Below are positions 39,297 to 48,033 of a DNA stretch of 64,000 bases, piece after piece. How positions within the stretch are numbered: the first letter of the stretch is position 1; the number at the start of each line of letters is the position of its first letter. A model generated the notes under the pieces. It was not told the origin of the DNA, searched no databases, and saw only the letters and a list, made by a program, of their open reading frames with translations. The position numbers were made by a program, and so were the translations under genes. Source of the DNA: a virus; IMG/VR virus record IMGVR_UViG_3300024509_000014, positions 1 to 64,000 of that record, one strand, 5' to 3'.

Positions 39297-40314
39297 AGAC
39301 ATTGCCAGCATCCTAAAATCTGCCGTCCGCAAGACTGACAGGATCAATGTCCTCACTTTTGTTACCCACGAGCGGTACCAAAGTGCTTGGGGCGGGGTGG
39401 ACGCCAATTTTTTCCTGTGGAATGATGAAAACGCCAAGCCGTGGATGCGCCAATATGCGCCCATGCCAGCCAACCACATCCTGCTGCCCTTCCATCCGTC
39501 GACGCCAAATGTTCCTGTCGGCATAGACATAGACCTCGTGATCACGCACCATCTCAGCCAGTACGACCGGGCTTTGCAGGCTGCGACGCATTTGGGTGTC
39601 CCGTTGCTGCGCCTGGAACATTGTCTGCCCGACGAGACTTGGTCTCCTGAGCAAGTTCGCTTCGCCAAGGCCAAATCGGGCGATGTGAATGTCTTCATCA
39701 CCCAACACCAGCTGAAAGCCTGGGGTGGGTGCGAGGACGATTTCGTGATCTACAACGCCATCGACACGGATTTGTTCCGGCCGCGGGATGGTGGCAGCCG
39801 AGATCCGGTTTGCCTGAGCGTGGTCAACGACTGGATCAAGCGTGATTATGTCTGCGGCTTCAGTTTCTGGAAACTGGCCACGAAAGACCTTCCCGTCCGT
39901 GTGCTGGGCGACACGCCAGGCCTGTCCAAAGCAGCCGCCAACGTCGAAGAGTTGGCTGATGCCTACCGCAGTTCGTTGTTGTTTCTCTGTACTGCCACCA
40001 ACAGTTCCCTGCCCACGACCGTCCTTGAGGCCATGGCCTCCGGTTGTTGTGTGGTGGCCTACCGTGCGACCGCTATCGAGGAAGCCATTGAGCATGGCGT
40101 GAATGGTTTTCTCGTCGACAGTCCAGAGGAGATGAACGCCACCGTCAAAAGACTGCTGGCGAATCCGTCCTATTGCGAGATGATCGGCGCAGCAGCCAGG
40201 GAAAGGGCTGTTGGCCGTCACAACCTGGATGTTTTTGTGGAGAAGTGGAGCCAGGCCCTGCGTCTGGCCGTAGACGCCCCGTGGTGGAGGAAACAATGGT
40301 CAAGTTGCGCTTGA
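39292..40314 (+). CDS. GT-B glycosyltransferase (GT4-like)
   Basis: 340 residues. Lacks a long N-terminal domain but keeps the linker YNAIDTDLFRP, and the C-terminal Rossmann domain with TNSSLPTTVLEAMASGCCVV and GVNGFLVDSPEEM, typical of GT4. The start codon is inside a hairpin. Overlaps the next gene by 19 bases. Confidence 0.78.
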   Translation: MPDIASILKSAVRKTDRINVLTFVTHERYQSAWGGVDANFFLWNDENAKPWMRQYAPMPANHILLPFHPSTPNVPVGIDIDLVITHHLSQYDRALQAATHLGVPLLRLEHCLPDETWSPEQVRFAKAKSGDVNVFITQHQLKAWGGCEDDFVIYNAIDTDLFRPRDGGSRDPVCLSVVNDWIKRDYVCGFSFWKLATKDLPVRVLGDTPGLSKAAANVEELADAYRSSLLFLCTATNSSLPTTVLEAMASGCCVVAYRATAIEEAIEHGVNGFLVDSPEEMNATVKRLLANPSYCEMIGAAARERAVGRHNLDVFVEKWSQALRLAVDAPWWRKQWSSCA

Positions 40315-40745
40315 GTGTGGGCGACTCAAAGATGAGCCTGCCTGGATTTGTCCATATCGACCCGTTTAGCCAAGAGAATCCAGGCAATCCAGCCGATCTG
40401 TCCAGGCATGCCGAGGAAGGCGAGGCCCTTGAGATCGTCGCCGCTGATGTCTTGGATTTCTATCCCGGTGAATTCCGGCATCGCTTGCTGGGCCATTGGG
40501 TTTCCAGGCTCAGTCGTGGCGGCGTGATCCTTGTCGGCACCCGAGAAATCGTCGAGGTTTGTCGCCATGTCATGTTGGGCGAAACCGACAGCTTCAGCCA
40601 GCTGGTCTTTGGGAGCAGCGGTCAGCGTCGCCAGAGTGCTGGCACACTGCCCGAGTTGAAGTCGATGCTCTCGCTGATGGGCACGACCCTTGTGCGTTCG
40701 TATGTAAAAGACTTCATGAGCTATGTGGAGGCAGTCCGTGATTAG
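40296..40745 (+). CDS. Methyltransferase-like fold protein
   Basis: 149 residues, ATG with GGAGG upstream. LRLSVGDSKMSLPGFVHIDP, AADVLDFYPGEF, LLGHWVSRLSRGGVILVGT follows the order of small type-11 SAM methyltransferases (motif I, FVHID, HxLEH-like, GG). The glycine-rich SAM loop is degenerate (VGDS instead of GxGxG), so it may bind another ligand or be inactive. Overlaps the next gene by 8 bases. Confidence 0.5.
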   Translation: MVKLRLSVGDSKMSLPGFVHIDPFSQENPGNPADLSRHAEEGEALEIVAADVLDFYPGEFRHRLLGHWVSRLSRGGVILVGTREIVEVCRHVMLGETDSFSQLVFGSSGQRRQSAGTLPELKSMLSLMGTTLVRSYVKDFMSYVEAVRD

Positions 40746-41535
40746 TACATCGTGCCATAATTGCCGGTTCGCCATCAAGGATGTGGGTGGCAATCAGACC
40801 GGATGTTGGACCAGCATGCTCAAGCGTTTCCAGGAGCAGGGCAGGGTCGAACTGGAGAATGTTGCTGGCGCCGACTCGTACAGGACGATCGATTGCTTCT
40901 GCCCGATGTTCCGTCCGGCAGACTGGATGAGCGAACTGAATCACGACCAGGCGATCGCCGAAGCCCGCAAGGAGCGAACGCTGGCTGTCGCCGCAATTGT
41001 CTCGTGCGAGAAGGGCGAACTGTCTGATGTCGCCCGAACCGCCGAGATGCTGGAACAGCAGACCCTCAAGCCCACCGAGGCCGTTTTCGTCATCACCCCG
41101 CGCTCCGTTGTCAAACCAAAGAATGTCTTGTCAACCCTGCGCGACCTTGACCTGTCCTACCAGTATTCGTTGCGTTTTGTCATGGACGCCTCGTACACCG
41201 AGACGGACGCCCTACAGGAAGGGGCCGGCAACAACCTGAAGTCCGTGTTCATCCTGTTCGCCGAAGCGGGACAACATCTGGAAAACTGCTACCTAGCCGA
41301 TCTGGATCATCTGATCAACGAACAGAACCAGCGGGTTGTGCTAGTCGATCCTGGCAAGATTCACGGCATGCTCGTCCAGACCATGGCCTTCAACATGGTC
41401 GGAGGCTTCCACGAGGTGGTCTGGGAAGGAACCGAGGAAAAGATCGCCAGCGTTGCCGAGAAGCTCAAGCGCATCGCCAAAAGCCAGAACTCGCAGTATC
41501 TGATCCTTGACGGGGAGGTTCCCCATGTCGCTTGA
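40738..41535 (+). CDS. GT-A-like protein with N-terminal Cys cluster
   Basis: 265 residues from GTG 40738 (TGGAGG upstream). N-terminal CHNCRF...GCW...CFCPMF (five Cys in the first 55 residues) looks metal- or Fe-S-binding. The rest (LAVAAIVSCEKGELSDVART, AVFVITPRS) resembles a GT2-type Rossmann start but lacks a clear DxD. A degenerate glycosyltransferase or partner is the likeliest reading. Confidence 0.5.
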   Translation: MISTSCHNCRFAIKDVGGNQTGCWTSMLKRFQEQGRVELENVAGADSYRTIDCFCPMFRPADWMSELNHDQAIAEARKERTLAVAAIVSCEKGELSDVARTAEMLEQQTLKPTEAVFVITPRSVVKPKNVLSTLRDLDLSYQYSLRFVMDASYTETDALQEGAGNNLKSVFILFAEAGQHLENCYLADLDHLINEQNQRVVLVDPGKIHGMLVQTMAFNMVGGFHEVVWEGTEEKIASVAEKLKRIAKSQNSQYLILDGEVPHVA

Positions 41536-42274
41536 CCGGGTGTCGGTTGTCATCGCCAACCACAACTACGGTCATTTTTTGGCAGAAGCACTTGACTCTG
41601 CCGCTTCCGAGAAGCCTGGCCGCATCATCGTTGTCGACGACGGGTCAACCGATGACTCCGTGAGCGTTGTCTTTCGCAAATTGTCCGATGCGACCGAGCA
41701 GGATCATGCTGGGGTGCCATCTCTGGTCGGCCATATTGATGGCGTGCAGGTTCGTTTGTTCTCGGCCCACGAATCCCGCGGCCCTGCCGCAGCCCGCAAC
41801 TGGGCCATGCGCGTAGCCTGGGATCAGACGGACTACTTTGCCGTCCTAGACGCCGACGACAGATTCCTGAGCGGAAGACTCGGTGCCTGCGTGCAACTAC
41901 TGGAAAAATACGGAGAATCAGCCGGTGCGATTTATACGGACTATTACCATGTGCGCAATGGTGTTCATTTTCGTCACTGCAAAAAATCTTTCGTAAAACG
42001 CGAACTGGCTTTTGACAACATGGTGCATTCAGCCTGCGTGATAAGGAAGTCTGCTTTGAACGAAACCGGACTGTATGACGAATCGATGCCTCCAGCGGAA
42101 GATTATGAATTGTGGATGAGGATAGCAAGGAACCGAGTCATCCTTCATTTGCCGGAGGCGATGATGGATGTGAACGAGGGCGATTACCAGCTTTCGCGCC
42201 GAACCAAGCCTGACTTCTACGCCCAACAACTCCGAACCATCAGGGAGCGACATTGTCAGAGCTTGTTGTCGTAA
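41525..42274 (+). CDS. Glycosyltransferase family 2
   Basis: 249 residues; ATG with GGGGAGG upstream. Textbook GT2 motifs: VSVVIANHNYGHFLAEAL, IIVVDDGSTDDSV, RGPAAARNWAMR, the DxD motif VLDADDRFL and ED in PAEDYELWMRIA. Likely an inverting transferase active in the cytoplasm. Overlaps the next gene by 22 bases. Confidence 0.88.
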   Translation: MSLDRVSVVIANHNYGHFLAEALDSAASEKPGRIIVVDDGSTDDSVSVVFRKLSDATEQDHAGVPSLVGHIDGVQVRLFSAHESRGPAAARNWAMRVAWDQTDYFAVLDADDRFLSGRLGACVQLLEKYGESAGAIYTDYYHVRNGVHFRHCKKSFVKRELAFDNMVHSACVIRKSALNETGLYDESMPPAEDYELWMRIARNRVILHLPEAMMDVNEGDYQLSRRTKPDFYAQQLRTIRERHCQSLLS

Positions 42275-42957
42275 TATCGGCCGCTGGAGCCGGTCGTCGC
42301 ATGAAAGCCAGGGGGCCTAAGGCTCTCATCGATATTGGCGGTGGCGAGACCGTTCTCAGCAGACAGCTTGCGCTGGCGAGAAGAGCCATGCCGAATGCCG
42401 AATTGATCGTGGTGGTCGGCTACCAAAAGGAAAGGGTGATCAAGACCCTGCCCAAAGATGTTCGCTGGGTAGAAAATGCGGATCACGAGCAGACCAATGT
42501 AGCCCGCTCATTGTTGATGGGAATTGCTGAGTGTCCGACGCGCAGAGCCGTGCTCATGTGCGGCGACCTCGTTTTTGGCCCTGAGTTTTTATCCAGCGTA
42601 CCCAACGAGGGTTCTGTCGCCGTCATCGACGAAAACCACAATCACCGTTCCTCCGAAGTCGGCTGCAATATCGACCAGGGACGAATCTGTCATTTTAGTT
42701 ACGGCGTCTGGCCCAAGTGGGGCCAGGCTGTGGCGCTTGGGGACAAAGAACTTGATCTTTACCGCAGGATAGCGTCGAGGGATCAATGCGCACGATGGTT
42801 TGCTTACGAAGTGTTGAACGGCGTCATCGACGCTGGTGGCGTGATTTCGCCAGCCTATCCCAAAAAATCCTATCTCGTTGAGATCGACAGCACCCAGGAC
42901 ATCGACAGGGCCAAAAGTATGGTCAGCAAACTGCGTCGGAAAGGAGTGGTCGCATGA
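42253..42957 (+). CDS. Sugar-phosphate nucleotidyltransferase (MobA-like fold)
   Basis: 234 residues, TTG start with AGGGAG upstream. VVISAAGAGRRMKARGPKALIDI is the nucleotidyltransferase signature (GxGxRM...PK), followed by LIVVVGYQKE, RAVLMCGDLVF and a C-terminal VEIDSTQDIDRA. Predicted to activate a sugar-1-phosphate as an NDP-sugar, supplying donors to the island's glycosyltransferases. Pairs logically with the GHMP-type kinase at 45231. Confidence 0.78.
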   Translation: MSELVVVISAAGAGRRMKARGPKALIDIGGGETVLSRQLALARRAMPNAELIVVVGYQKERVIKTLPKDVRWVENADHEQTNVARSLLMGIAECPTRRAVLMCGDLVFGPEFLSSVPNEGSVAVIDENHNHRSSEVGCNIDQGRICHFSYGVWPKWGQAVALGDKELDLYRRIASRDQCARWFAYEVLNGVIDAGGVISPAYPKKSYLVEIDSTQDIDRAKSMVSKLRRKGVVA

Positions 42958-43748
42958 ATGTCTTGATAGTCAACGACGACAACGGTGTTGGCAGCGGTGC
43001 TTTGGCCCACGGTTTTGCCATGCTGAAACATGATGTGGCGATGTGGTCTCCGGAAAAGATGCCAGCCTATCAGGCGTTCGGAAGACAAAAGCCAGACTTG
43101 TTCATCGGCCCGACATCCTCTTACACACCAGCTGTTCAGCGTTCAGCAGGCAATGCACAAATGGCCCTGTGGCAGGATGACACCACTTTTTTCGACAAGG
43201 TTCCGCCGAATGTCTTTCTGTTCGCCGCCGACGAGGGGAAGGGCGACCTGCCCCACATCCCCTGGCCGTATCTGCCACTCGCCGAAACTCCTTACCGGGA
43301 TGAGATGGCGACCGACATTCTGTTCCTGGACGAGTACAGGCCCGGGTTCGACGCTTTCTTCATGCCGCTTTTTGAAAAACAGGGTGTCGTTGCCAGAATC
43401 CACAGCGACAAACCCTGGCCGGTGCCCTATTACGCTGGCAGCCTCAACCAGCAGGAGAGGATTGCCGCCATCGCATCGACCGTGATTTGTCCGATGTATG
43501 CCGACGAGGCGGCCGACATCCGCAAGATGTACGAGATCGTGCGGGCCGGGGCGGTGCCGATGGTTGTCGGGGACGAGAAGCTATTGCCCTACGGCGGTAA
43601 GCCGGACGGCTACATCGAGCTAATGCTTGAGATCATCCACGAAAGTGGCTCCAAGGAGAGAATCAACGGCTATCTTGCCGATCTGTTCTCGGCCAACAAT
43701 CCAGTTGATGCAGCGCAAACCCTCCTGAGGACCATGATCACATGCTGA
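42954..43748 (+). CDS. Glycosyltransferase-like protein, 264 aa
   Basis: Starts at an ATGA overlap. MNVLIVNDDNGVGSGALAHG resembles the opening of a GT-B enzyme, and CPMYADEAADIRKMYEIVRAGAVPMVVG resembles the C-terminal donor region of CgeB/GT-B-type proteins. The middle is short. Assignment rests on pattern and neighbourhood. Confidence 0.5.
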   Translation: MNVLIVNDDNGVGSGALAHGFAMLKHDVAMWSPEKMPAYQAFGRQKPDLFIGPTSSYTPAVQRSAGNAQMALWQDDTTFFDKVPPNVFLFAADEGKGDLPHIPWPYLPLAETPYRDEMATDILFLDEYRPGFDAFFMPLFEKQGVVARIHSDKPWPVPYYAGSLNQQERIAAIASTVICPMYADEAADIRKMYEIVRAGAVPMVVGDEKLLPYGGKPDGYIELMLEIIHESGSKERINGYLADLFSANNPVDAAQTLLRTMITC

Positions 43749-44368
43749 GTCTCATCCTTGACAAGCCACACAATCTGGATGTGTTGTGCCGATGCCTGTC
43801 CATGGTTGCGGCCTATCGACCCTCGCCTGACACGGAAGTCATCGTGCCGTGGGACGGCAAACCCAGAGAGGTGCTGCCAATACTCAAGGCGTTCAGCTCG
43901 CGTTTCTTCTGGAAAATCGGATTGTGTCCGGAAGGGACAGCCGGCTATTTGGCCGTTGCCCACCTCGCCAAGTCCGAACATCCTGTCTTCATGAGTCATC
44001 GCCTGCTGATGACCGGCGAGGCTTTTTCAGCCCTTGAGTCGGCCACATCCGGCAGGGCGTGCGTCTACAAGACAGATGGCATGCTGCTGGAATATGACCC
44101 GTACAGCTACTGGTTCCCGGAAGGTTACCGCCAAAACTGCCTGAAGATGCCGCATCAGATCCAGGAGGTTCAGGTTGACCAGCTTCCTTACTGCGTGGTC
44201 GGTAAGGCAGAATCGCTGGGTGGCGTGGCTGACCTTCCTTTTGTCGACGCTCAGGTTTTTCTGATGGACGGACCACCTGTGTCGCTTGGCCAGGCTCTTC
44301 CTGAAGACATCCCCATCCTGTCCAGCACCGACACCCCTTGTTTTCCTCCCGATGAAGATCGAGTTTGA
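43742..44368 (+). CDS. Possible GT-A-like protein, 208 aa
   Basis: Starts 7 bases before the preceding stop. MLSLILDKPHNLDVLCRCLS, EVIVPWDGKP and HPVFMSHRLLMTGEAFSAL follow the rhythm of a divergent GT-A domain, but no DxD is evident. No firm family. Located within the glycosylation island. Confidence 0.4.
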   Translation: MLSLILDKPHNLDVLCRCLSMVAAYRPSPDTEVIVPWDGKPREVLPILKAFSSRFFWKIGLCPEGTAGYLAVAHLAKSEHPVFMSHRLLMTGEAFSALESATSGRACVYKTDGMLLEYDPYSYWFPEGYRQNCLKMPHQIQEVQVDQLPYCVVGKAESLGGVADLPFVDAQVFLMDGPPVSLGQALPEDIPILSSTDTPCFPPDEDRV

Positions 44369-45041
44369 CCATGTCGAGGGCTGGGGCAAGATCACCCAGC
44401 ACGATCTCATTCACGCCCCCTGCTGGGTTGTCCGGGAGTGGGAATCTCACGACCAGATGCTGGAGGCGGGATTCCTGCCGTGGGCTGGCAAGTGGTTCCC
44501 GGCCCGCTCCGTCCGTTACGATCTGGAGCGCATGACCTTCGGGCGCACGGTCGAGAAAAGCTTTCGCAAGGCCATCAAGACCGTCAGCTGGCACGAGGAA
44601 AAGCCCAACGAGGATGACTACGGGCGTATCGTGTCTGGCTATCTGGCCCACCACCAGTTTGACAGCGGGCATGTGTTCGCCGAATTGGCAGAAAACCGGG
44701 AGTTTTCCTGGCTGACTTACAAGGCAGACGGCAGGGCGGTCGCCTTCCTGGCCTATCTGAGTTATCCCCGCTCCTTTGTCGGTCTCCAGTTCGCCTGGGA
44801 CTACGCCGACCCCAAGCTCTCCCTTGGCTCGGTTAGTACATATGTCGAAGCCACGCTTGCCCGGTCAAACGGCTGCCGCTGGTATTACGTCATGGGAGGT
44901 TACGAGAATGCCAGTCTCTACAAGTCAAACCACGAAGGCTTTCAGTTTTGGACCGGCAAAGAATGGTCGGAAGACAAAGAACTCTATATCCAACTCTGTC
45001 AGCGAGACTCGAGGATCACATACGAAAATGTTTATTCTTGA
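44352..45041 (+). CDS. GNAT-like acyl/aminoacyl-transferase
   Basis: 229 residues; ATG overlapping the upstream gene by 17 bases. The second half (FSWLTYKADGRAVAFLAYLS, FAWDYADPKLSLGS, YYVMGGYENASLYKSNHEGF) resembles the GNAT fold as used in arginyl-tRNA-protein transferases (ATE) and FemX-like enzymes. Could acylate a sugar or protein in the pathway. Substrate unknown. Confidence 0.55.
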   Translation: MKIEFDHVEGWGKITQHDLIHAPCWVVREWESHDQMLEAGFLPWAGKWFPARSVRYDLERMTFGRTVEKSFRKAIKTVSWHEEKPNEDDYGRIVSGYLAHHQFDSGHVFAELAENREFSWLTYKADGRAVAFLAYLSYPRSFVGLQFAWDYADPKLSLGSVSTYVEATLARSNGCRWYYVMGGYENASLYKSNHEGFQFWTGKEWSEDKELYIQLCQRDSRITYENVYS

Positions 45042-45234
45042 GCCAAAACAGTCTCTGGAAGTGGAAACCCCAAAGGGTAAAGGGCGCGTCTGGCTTGTCA
45101 CAGACTACGGGCCGGAGACAGAAAAGTTGTTTGCGGTCATCCTTTACGAGTCCGGAGAAATCTGGGAATTCACCAACAAGGATGTGAAGGCCACAAAAAA
45201 CCTAACCATGGGGCGCGGGAGCTGGTCAAAATGA
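45028..45234 (+). CDS. Small beta-barrel-like protein, 68 aa
   Basis: ATG with GAGGA upstream, overlapping the upstream gene by 14 bases. Beta-rich: KQSLEVETPKGKGRVWLVTD, LFAVILYESGEIWEFTNKDV, reminiscent of small SH3-like barrels. No family recognised. Overlaps the next start by 4 bases. Confidence 0.5.
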   Translation: MFILEPKQSLEVETPKGKGRVWLVTDYGPETEKLFAVILYESGEIWEFTNKDVKATKNLTMGRGSWSK

Positions 45235-45965
45235 GAATCGCATTTTCGCCCTATGTGTTGACCTTGGTGGGCACCGATCAATGCGGTGTCGTCAACGGTG
45301 AGATTCACACCATCAAGGTGGCTCTCCGATCCGGCGTCTGGGCGGTTCGACACAAGGAACGGGTTCAATGTTTCCAGGACTTCCCGGACGCGCATCTCAG
45401 CCAGGATTTGTCCTGCAACCTCTCGACAAAAATCTTGCAGGATGACGGGTGGTATCCCGGCAAGGTGGACATATCCGAAAGCATCGATGAAATCTGTGCG
45501 CGGGCTGGCGGGTTGGTTTCTCTGGCCAAGGACAGCATCGGTGTGAACGGCCCGTTTGTCTTGCCCTTTGGCGAAGGGCTGGAGAAAAACGGCATTCTGC
45601 TGCGCGTGGACGGCAACGCAAACGAGTGGCAAAGACCATATGATCCCAGACACGCCACCAGCCTGACGATCATGGCAGGCATGCTGGTCAAGAACATGGC
45701 TGCGGGCGACTGGGAAAAGGCCGGGGATGTGCTGGAGCAATCCTGGAAACTCATCCGCGAGGAGGCTCCGGCAGAGATCATCCGCGCTTACGCCGACGCC
45801 AGAATGCATGGTGCCTGGGGTTGCGTCTGGTGTGGCGACAATACGCTGTTTTGTCTTGCCTCCCCAGAATGGCACGCGTCGATTTCAAGCATGGTCGGCG
45901 TGGAGAAGCTGCCTTTCCAGATCAGCTATCAAGGGGCAGGCCTGAGGGCTGCGCTGAAGCCATGA
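45231..45965 (+). CDS. GHMP-type sugar kinase-like protein
   Basis: 244 residues. MRIAFSPYVLTLVGTDQCG matches the N-terminus of HddA-like GHMP kinases (SPxRLxxxGxGTD), and GDVLEQSWKLIREEAP and GAWGCVWCGDNTLFCLAS match their C-terminal signatures. The ATP-binding GLGSS loop is not obvious and the protein is shorter than usual, so it may be divergent or inactive. With the nucleotidyltransferase it would form an NDP-sugar supply line. Confidence 0.58.
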   Translation: MRIAFSPYVLTLVGTDQCGVVNGEIHTIKVALRSGVWAVRHKERVQCFQDFPDAHLSQDLSCNLSTKILQDDGWYPGKVDISESIDEICARAGGLVSLAKDSIGVNGPFVLPFGEGLEKNGILLRVDGNANEWQRPYDPRHATSLTIMAGMLVKNMAAGDWEKAGDVLEQSWKLIREEAPAEIIRAYADARMHGAWGCVWCGDNTLFCLASPEWHASISSMVGVEKLPFQISYQGAGLRAALKP

Positions 45966-46414
45966 AAGTCCAATTCCTTGTCCCGACATTGGCTTCGTCC
46001 CACCAAGCCCTGGCTCTCGTCCATTGTGGCAACGAACTCGTGCGCAAGGGCCATGAAGTCCATGTCTTTGTGGAAGACAAGGGGTCGCCGCCTTCCAGAC
46101 CCCATTTTCCAGTCTTTGACGCCGCCTACGCCTACACACAACCGGGACCACTCATTGTCACGACACTTTCAAGCTTGGCTTTGGCCGTGAGTTCGCCAAT
46201 CAAGCGGGAACTCTGGTTTTATGCCTGGGACATGGAATGGCTCAATGGCGAGTCGTTTGCCTGGCGAGACTTGCATCCCATGTACACAGCAACCCCCCTA
46301 GTCGCAAGATCAAGCCACCACAGGCGCATTCTTGAAAACACCTGGGGAAAAACCGTGAACCATATCGTCGAAGATTTCAGCGCAGATCAGATTGAGAGGC
46401 TGCTATGTCCATGA
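45962..46414 (+). CDS. N-terminal half of a GT-B glycosyltransferase, possibly truncated
   Basis: 150 residues, ATGA overlap. VQFLVPTLASSHQALALVHCG, GNELVRKGHEVHVFVEDKGS is a typical first Rossmann domain of GT4. It ends at NHIVEDFSADQIERLL, where the linker to the donor-binding domain is expected, and no second half is found nearby. The following gene is a homing-type endonuclease that overlaps its end by 10 bases, suggesting the gene was cut by that insertion. Confidence 0.5.
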   Translation: MKVQFLVPTLASSHQALALVHCGNELVRKGHEVHVFVEDKGSPPSRPHFPVFDAAYAYTQPGPLIVTTLSSLALAVSSPIKRELWFYAWDMEWLNGESFAWRDLHPMYTATPLVARSSHHRRILENTWGKTVNHIVEDFSADQIERLLCP

Positions 46415-47187
46415 CCTACGAGTATCTCGTGGAAGAATACGTCAACAAGCAACGGTCAACCCACGAGATTGCCGAGGAGCTTGGGACTTACCCCAACCGG
46501 GTTCGTCGGGCACTGAACAAGTTCGGCATCCCCGTCCGCAGCCGCTCGGAAGCCCAGTTGGTCGCCCTGGAGCAGGGTCGCCAGGAACACCCGACCAAGG
46601 GCAAGAAACTGTCTCCTGAGCGCAAGGCCCAGATTGGCGAGAGGATGGCCGAGCAGTGGGGGTCGATGTCGGAGGAGGAACGGAAGCGCCGCTCGGAAAT
46701 CTCCAAAAAGCAATGGGAGACCATGGACGAAGGGCGTCGGGAATCCTTGCAGAAAAAAGCCCTGGACGCTGTGCGTGTCGCCGCTGACACCGGTAGCCGT
46801 TTGGAAAAGTACCTGATCCGCGGTCTGACCCAGGCCAGGTATCCGGTGGATTTTCATGTCCAGCTGGATCGCCAGCATATCGACATGGTTGTTAGCCGTA
46901 AAGTGGGTTCCTTCAAGGGGATAGCGATCGAAGTCAACGGTCCTTCCCACTACAAACCGATCTGGGGGGATGATTATTATGAAAAAAGAGCAGCCTCTGA
47001 TGCGAAGAAGGTAGGGATGCTCGTCGGAAGTAATTTCCTAGTGATCATTATCAAAGACACTAAGGGAAGTCCTTCTGAAATTCGTATGAAGCACACTTTA
47101 CAAAAGTTGTTGAGCATCATAGAATTGGCGAAGACCGACCCCGGGGTGGGGTCATATCATGAGATTGAGGTGGCGGTCGATGGCTAA
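46405..47187 (+). CDS. Free-standing homing-type endonuclease (HTH, NUMOD-like, PD-(D/E)XK)
   Basis: 260 residues. N-terminal helix-turn-helix (STHEIAEELGTYPNRVRRAL), then NUMOD3-like repeats (KGKKLSPERKAQIGERMAEQ, EERKRRSEISKKQWETM), then a nuclease core LEKYLIRGL, HIDMVV, GIAIEVNGPSHY, RAASDAKK. The E, D, ExNGxxH, D order resembles EDxHD/Vsr-type homing enzymes. The 3' third is more AT-rich than the neighbours. Probably a mobile gene. Confidence 0.7.
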   Translation: MSMTYEYLVEEYVNKQRSTHEIAEELGTYPNRVRRALNKFGIPVRSRSEAQLVALEQGRQEHPTKGKKLSPERKAQIGERMAEQWGSMSEEERKRRSEISKKQWETMDEGRRESLQKKALDAVRVAADTGSRLEKYLIRGLTQARYPVDFHVQLDRQHIDMVVSRKVGSFKGIAIEVNGPSHYKPIWGDDYYEKRAASDAKKVGMLVGSNFLVIIIKDTKGSPSEIRMKHTLQKLLSIIELAKTDPGVGSYHEIEVAVDG

Positions 47188-48031
47188 GAAGAAACCCGTT
47201 TCCGTTGCGGATTTGGACGGCGAAAGCGTTCTGGACACGGTCTCTCTGGACACCCCTGTGGTGGTCGAGGACGGCATCCAGTTCAACAGCGATGTTCTGG
47301 TAACCCAGGTTGGCCAGGAAGTGGTGGACAAGCCCAACTTCGATGCTGATCTGTACAAGGAACACTGTCCGACCGACCCGGACTGGACCGAGTATGTGTT
47401 GTCCAAACTGTCCCCAGACGAACTGTCCCCTGAAGGCCGTCCGACCTGCGATGGCCTGCGCCGGGTAGCAGAGTTGGTTTTGGGGCCGACCCTGAAATCG
47501 ACTGTGCGGATCGTCCAGTCCCCCGCTCCCGACAACGGCATGACGGCTGTGGCTGAATTCAGCTACACCTACCATTCCATCCACACCGACCGGGAGGTGA
47601 CTTTCACCGCTGCGGCCGATGTCAACTCGGGCAACACCGACGGGATGTTCTCCAAGTTCGCCACGGCGATGGCTGAAACACGCGCCGAGGGGCGGGCCTT
47701 GCGCAAGGCTTTGCGTCTGCGTCGGGTGCTGACCGCCGAGGAGCCTTCGGCCCTGTTCCACGATGTGGATTTGAGCAACGGCGGCAAGTCCACCGAGATG
47801 CAGCATTCCTTCATCAAGACCCTGTGTGAACGCAACGATATCAACATCGACGCCTACCTGGGATCATCCAAATCATTCAAGTGGAACGGCAAGCTGGAGG
47901 ATATCCCCCACAAGTCTGCCGTACTCATCATTGCGCATCTGAACGAGCTTCAGAGGGACAGAGCTAAAATCGACCCCAAATTCAAGGGGTACGATGCTAG
48001 CTGGAAAAACAGCAACAAGACCACGGAGTAA
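47180..48031 (+). CDS. Conserved phage protein, possible recombination mediator
   Basis: 283 residues; ATG 47180 chosen, with GAGGTGG upstream. Core DGLRRVAELVLGPTL, TAVAEFSYTYHS, TAAADVNSGNT and AMAETRAEGRALRKALRL resembles a phage family in which TRAEGRALRKAL recalls Rad52/annealing-type proteins. C-terminal MQHSFIKTLCERNDINID fits a small helical accessory domain. Function is inferred and uncertain. Confidence 0.5.
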   Translation: MAKKKPVSVADLDGESVLDTVSLDTPVVVEDGIQFNSDVLVTQVGQEVVDKPNFDADLYKEHCPTDPDWTEYVLSKLSPDELSPEGRPTCDGLRRVAELVLGPTLKSTVRIVQSPAPDNGMTAVAEFSYTYHSIHTDREVTFTAAADVNSGNTDGMFSKFATAMAETRAEGRALRKALRLRRVLTAEEPSALFHDVDLSNGGKSTEMQHSFIKTLCERNDINIDAYLGSSKSFKWNGKLEDIPHKSAVLIIAHLNELQRDRAKIDPKFKGYDASWKNSNKTTE

Positions 48032-48033
48032 CC

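Noticed and set aside
39239-39319. Small open frame (25 codons) within the hairpin leader after phoH
   Set aside because: No Shine-Dalgarno and no recognisable product; the paired structure explains the sequence better. A leader peptide cannot be fully excluded.
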